A stretch of 64,000 nt of DNA from Streptomyces yatensis (GTDB lineage Bacteria; Actinomycetota; Actinomycetes; Streptomycetales; Streptomycetaceae), in NCBI RefSeq assembly GCF_018069625.1, contig NZ_CP072941.1, positions 1,240,001-1,304,000 on the forward strand. The letters run 5' to 3'. Under the pieces are notes generated by a model. That model was not told the origin of the DNA and searched no databases. It saw only the letters and a program-made list of their open reading frames with translations. The position numbers and the translations under genes were made by a program. Positions 60,775 to 64,000 of this stretch are shown here, one piece after another; position 1 is the first letter of the stretch; each line of letters opens with the position of its first letter.

Positions 60775-62417
60775 ATGAGCGCTACGCACGAGGTCCTCAA
60801 CCAGGCCCCGCCGCTCGTCGGCTTCAGCACGGCGGACGACCCCGCCCTGCTGGAGGCCCTGCGGCGGGACGGCGGCGGCTGGGGCGAGCAGGAGGTGCGG
60901 GACCTGGGCGCGCGGGCCGGTTCCGCGGAGGTCCAGGACTGGGCGCGGATGGCCGAGGAGCACCCTCCGGTGCTGCACACCCACGACCGTCACGGCCATC
61001 GCATCGACGAGGTCGAGTACCACCCCGCCTACCACCAGCTGATGGACGTCGCCGTGCAAAGCGGCCAGCACGCGGCGGCGTGGAGCGAGAGCCGCCCGGG
61101 CGCCCATCTGGTGCGCGCGGCCAAGTTCTACGCCTTCGCGCAGGCCGAGCCCGGCCATGGCTGCCCGATCTCCATGACGTACGCCGCGGTCCCGGCGCTG
61201 CGCGCGGAACCGGAGCTCGCCGCCGTGTACGAACCGCTGCTGGCCGCCCGCACCTACGACTTCGGACTGCGGCCGCCGCTCGCCAAGCGGGGCCTGATCG
61301 CGGGCATGTCGATGACGGAGAAGCAGGGCGGCTCGGACGTCCGCGCCAACACCACCCAGGCCGTGCCGGACGGCGCCGGTCACTACGTCCTCACCGGCCA
61401 CAAGTGGTTCACCTCCGCGCCGATGAGCGATGTCTTCCTGACGCTGGCCCAGACGGAGGAGGGGCTCACCTGCTTCCTGGTGCCCCGGGTGCTGCCGGAC
61501 GGCGGCCGCAACCCGCTGCGGCTGATGCGGCTCAAGAACAAGCTGGGCAATCGCTCGAACGCGTCGGCCGAGATCGAGTACGAGTCCGCCATGGCCTGGC
61601 GGGTCGGCGAACCGGGCCGCGGGGTGCGGACCATCGTGGAGATGGTCAACGTCACCCGGCTGGACTGTGTCATCGGCTCGGCGGCGGGCATGCGGGCCGG
61701 GCTGCGGCAGGCGCTGCACCACGCCGAGCACCGCCGGGCCTTCGGCGCCGAGCTGGTCGACCAGCCGCTGATGCGCAATGTGCTCGGCGATCTGGCGGTG
61801 GAGTCGGAGGCGGCCACCACGCTCGCGATGCGGCTCGCGACCGCCCTGGACCGCGCGGAGGCCGGGGACGAGGGCGAGGCGGCGCTGCGCAGGCTGGGGC
61901 TCGCGGTGAGCAAGTACTGGGTGTGCAAGCGCGGCTCCACCCACGCCGCCGAAGCCCTGGAGTGCCTGGGCGGCAACGGCTATGTGGAGGAGTCCGGCAT
62001 GCCGCGCCTGTATCGCGAGGCTCCGCTGCTGTCGATCTGGGAGGGCTCGGGGAATGTTGCGGCGCTCGATGTGCTGCGCGCGCTGAGCCGGGAGTCGGGT
62101 GCGCTGGAGGCGTTCCTGACCGAGGTGGACGCCGCGGCCGGGGCCGACGCGCGGCTGGACGCGGCCGTGGACCGGCTGCGCGGGCTGCTGCCGCAGCTCG
62201 CCGACCCCGAGCGGGCACAGCTGCTGGCGCGCCGGCTGGCCGAGCAGATGACGCTGGTGCTGCAGGGCAGCCTGCTGGTGCGGTACAGCCACCCGGCGGT
62301 CGCGGACGCGTTCTGCGCCTCGCGGCTCGACGGGGACTGGGGGCATGCCTTCGGCACCCTGCCGCCCGGTACGGACACCGGCCCGATCCTGGAGCGCGCC
62401 CGCCCGAAGGACGCGCG

Positions 62418-62421
<4 letters not shown>
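60775..62421 (+). CDS. Acyl-CoA dehydrogenase, AidB type
   Basis: 548 residues from the ATG with GAGGAG 9 nt upstream; an ATG three codons earlier touches that site. AidB-group features: long N-terminal domain (VLNQAPPLVGFSTADDPALL), YHPAYHQLMDVAVQSG, SMTEKQGGSDVRANTTQA, HKWFTSAPMSDVF, and ECLGGNGYVEESGMPRLYRE with IWEGSGNVAALDVLRAL. E. coli AidB is an alkylation-response flavoprotein; many actinobacterial relatives are isovaleryl-CoA dehydrogenases. The coupled hydratase gene and PaaX regulator favour the catabolic role. Confidence 0.88.
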
Positions 62422-63248
<827 letters not shown>

Positions 63249-63403
63249 CCAGGGGCGTGACCCGTCCCAGGGAGAGCTGAACGCCATGAGGTGAATGTCC
63301 TCCGGTAAACCTCGAAGCGCCAATGTCCGGGTCCATTCCCCTATTCGGGGGAATCCCGGTACTCACACAGCTGGCGGGCGTCCGTTCGGCGGAACATCTC
63401 CTC

Positions 63404-64000
63404 GTGAAGCGATGGCAGCGCGTATGGCGTGCGGGGGTCCTGACCACTGCCCTTGTTCTCGCCTCGGCGGGGGCGACAGCCCTGGCCGACCAGGACGGTG
63501 ACGGTCCGGCGACCGCGTCCGCGTCCCCACGGCCGACGGCGGGCGCCCGGCCCGAGCCCGGGGGCCCGCACCAGGGACCGCATGTCTGGGTGAGGATCCG
63601 GATCGGTCCGGGGCTGTGCGTCTGCGTCGCCGCCTCGGCGGGCCCGGTCGGCTTCTTCGCCCACTACGGCTGGTGCCACAAGCCGAAGCCCACGCCGACC
63701 CCCACACCTACGCCGACCCCGACGCCCACGCCGACTCCTACGCCCACCCCGACGCCGACCCCGACCCCGACGCCCACCCCCAGCCCGTCCGCCACGCCGA
63801 CCCCGACGCCCACGCCCACGCGGACCCCGAGTCCCACTCCCACACCCACCCGGACGCCGCGGGTCCCCTCCCCCACGCCCTCTCCGCGGCTTCCCACGCC
63901 GGGGCCCACAGCCGAGCCCGCGCTTCCGCTGCCGCCCCCGCCCCCGCCTCCGCCTCCGCCTCCGCGTACCAAGCCTCCGGCCTCACCCCCCACGCCGGTT
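63404..64000 (+). CDS. Secreted protein with Pro-Thr repeat region (partial, cut by window end)
   Basis: 199 codons visible from a GTG at 63404, no stop in the window. Signal peptide ([20 protein letters not shown], cut near ALA). A short domain follows ([20 protein letters not shown] then HYGWCHKP, three Cys). From about residue 86 a long (Pro-Thr) run, then mixed Pro/Ser/Thr/Arg, and a run of ten or more Pro near 180. Such tracts are cell-wall-spanning spacers or O-glycosylated linkers. A C-terminal domain or anchor probably lies beyond the edge. I do not recognise the N-terminal domain. Confidence 0.7.
   Translation, partial: MKRWQRVWRAGVLTTALVLASAGATALADQDGDGPATASASPRPTAGARPEPGGPHQGPHVWVRIRIGPGLCVCVAASAGPVGFFAHYGWCHKPKPTPTPTPTPTPTPTPTPTPTPTPTPTPTPTPSPSATPTPTPTPTRTPSPTPTPTRTPRVPSPTPSPRLPTPGPTAEPALPLPPPPPPPPPPPRTKPPASPPTPV

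Overview
The window is very GC-rich (strong third-position GC, many GTG starts, some TTG starts), with gene order and families typical of a Streptomyces chromosome arm. Both ends cut through genes. I see no rRNA, tRNA, transposase, phage gene, CRISPR array or secondary-metabolite megasynthase.

Region 1 (about 1-28.8 kb) reads as a fungal-cell-wall degradation island. It holds an exo-beta-D-glucosaminidase (GH2, cut by the left edge), a GH16 endo-beta-1,3-glucanase with two F5/8C domains, a GH1 beta-glucosidase in one operon with a sugar ABC transporter, a divergent ROK regulator, a LacI regulator, a secreted clan GH-A enzyme with a discoidin domain, a DUF1996 protein, a GH55 laminarinase, a DeoR regulator with a sugar-phosphate isomerase/aldolase pair, and a GH75 chitosanase. 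CsnR-like palindromes lie in front of both chitosan genes. GAGCGCTC-cored palindromes lie in front of the LacI gene and in the DUF1996/GH55 divergent region. Embedded here are housekeeping genes (baeRF-type peptidyl hydrolase, PolX, family-5 uracil-DNA glycosylase, an S1 protease, AroQ) and three intergenic stretches made almost wholly of tandem repeats.

Region 2 (28.9-53.5 kb) is mostly envelope, stress and regulation: a STAS protein, an ECF sigma factor with an NTF2-like tail, a giant CtpI-like P-type ATPase with a divergent Lys/Ala-rich repeat protein, a PAS-LuxR regulator, a CseABC-like lipoprotein/response regulator/kinase set followed by a class A PBP whose transpeptidase motifs have all decayed, cytochrome oxidase subunit I divergent from an ECF sigma factor across a 25-bp perfect inverted repeat, an Fpg/Nei glycosylase, a SpoIIE-type phosphatase, a leader-peptide ORF before a GST-like gene, a Mut7-C RNase, a BrkB-type membrane protein, and a three-gene set of Cys-rich double-psi barrel protein, Tat substrate and MauE/DoxX-type redox membrane protein.

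Region 3 (53.7-63.2 kb) is acyl-CoA catabolism. A thiolase, TetR, SDR and two acyl-CoA dehydrogenases follow the mycobacterial fadA6-kstR2-ipdF-fadE30 order, with a near-consensus KstR2 box. A LacI regulator follows, then a PaaX regulator divergent from an AidB-type acyl-CoA dehydrogenase/enoyl-CoA hydratase operon. The window ends inside a secreted Pro/Thr-repeat protein.

Protein functions are read from sequence motifs and remembered family features; no database search was possible.
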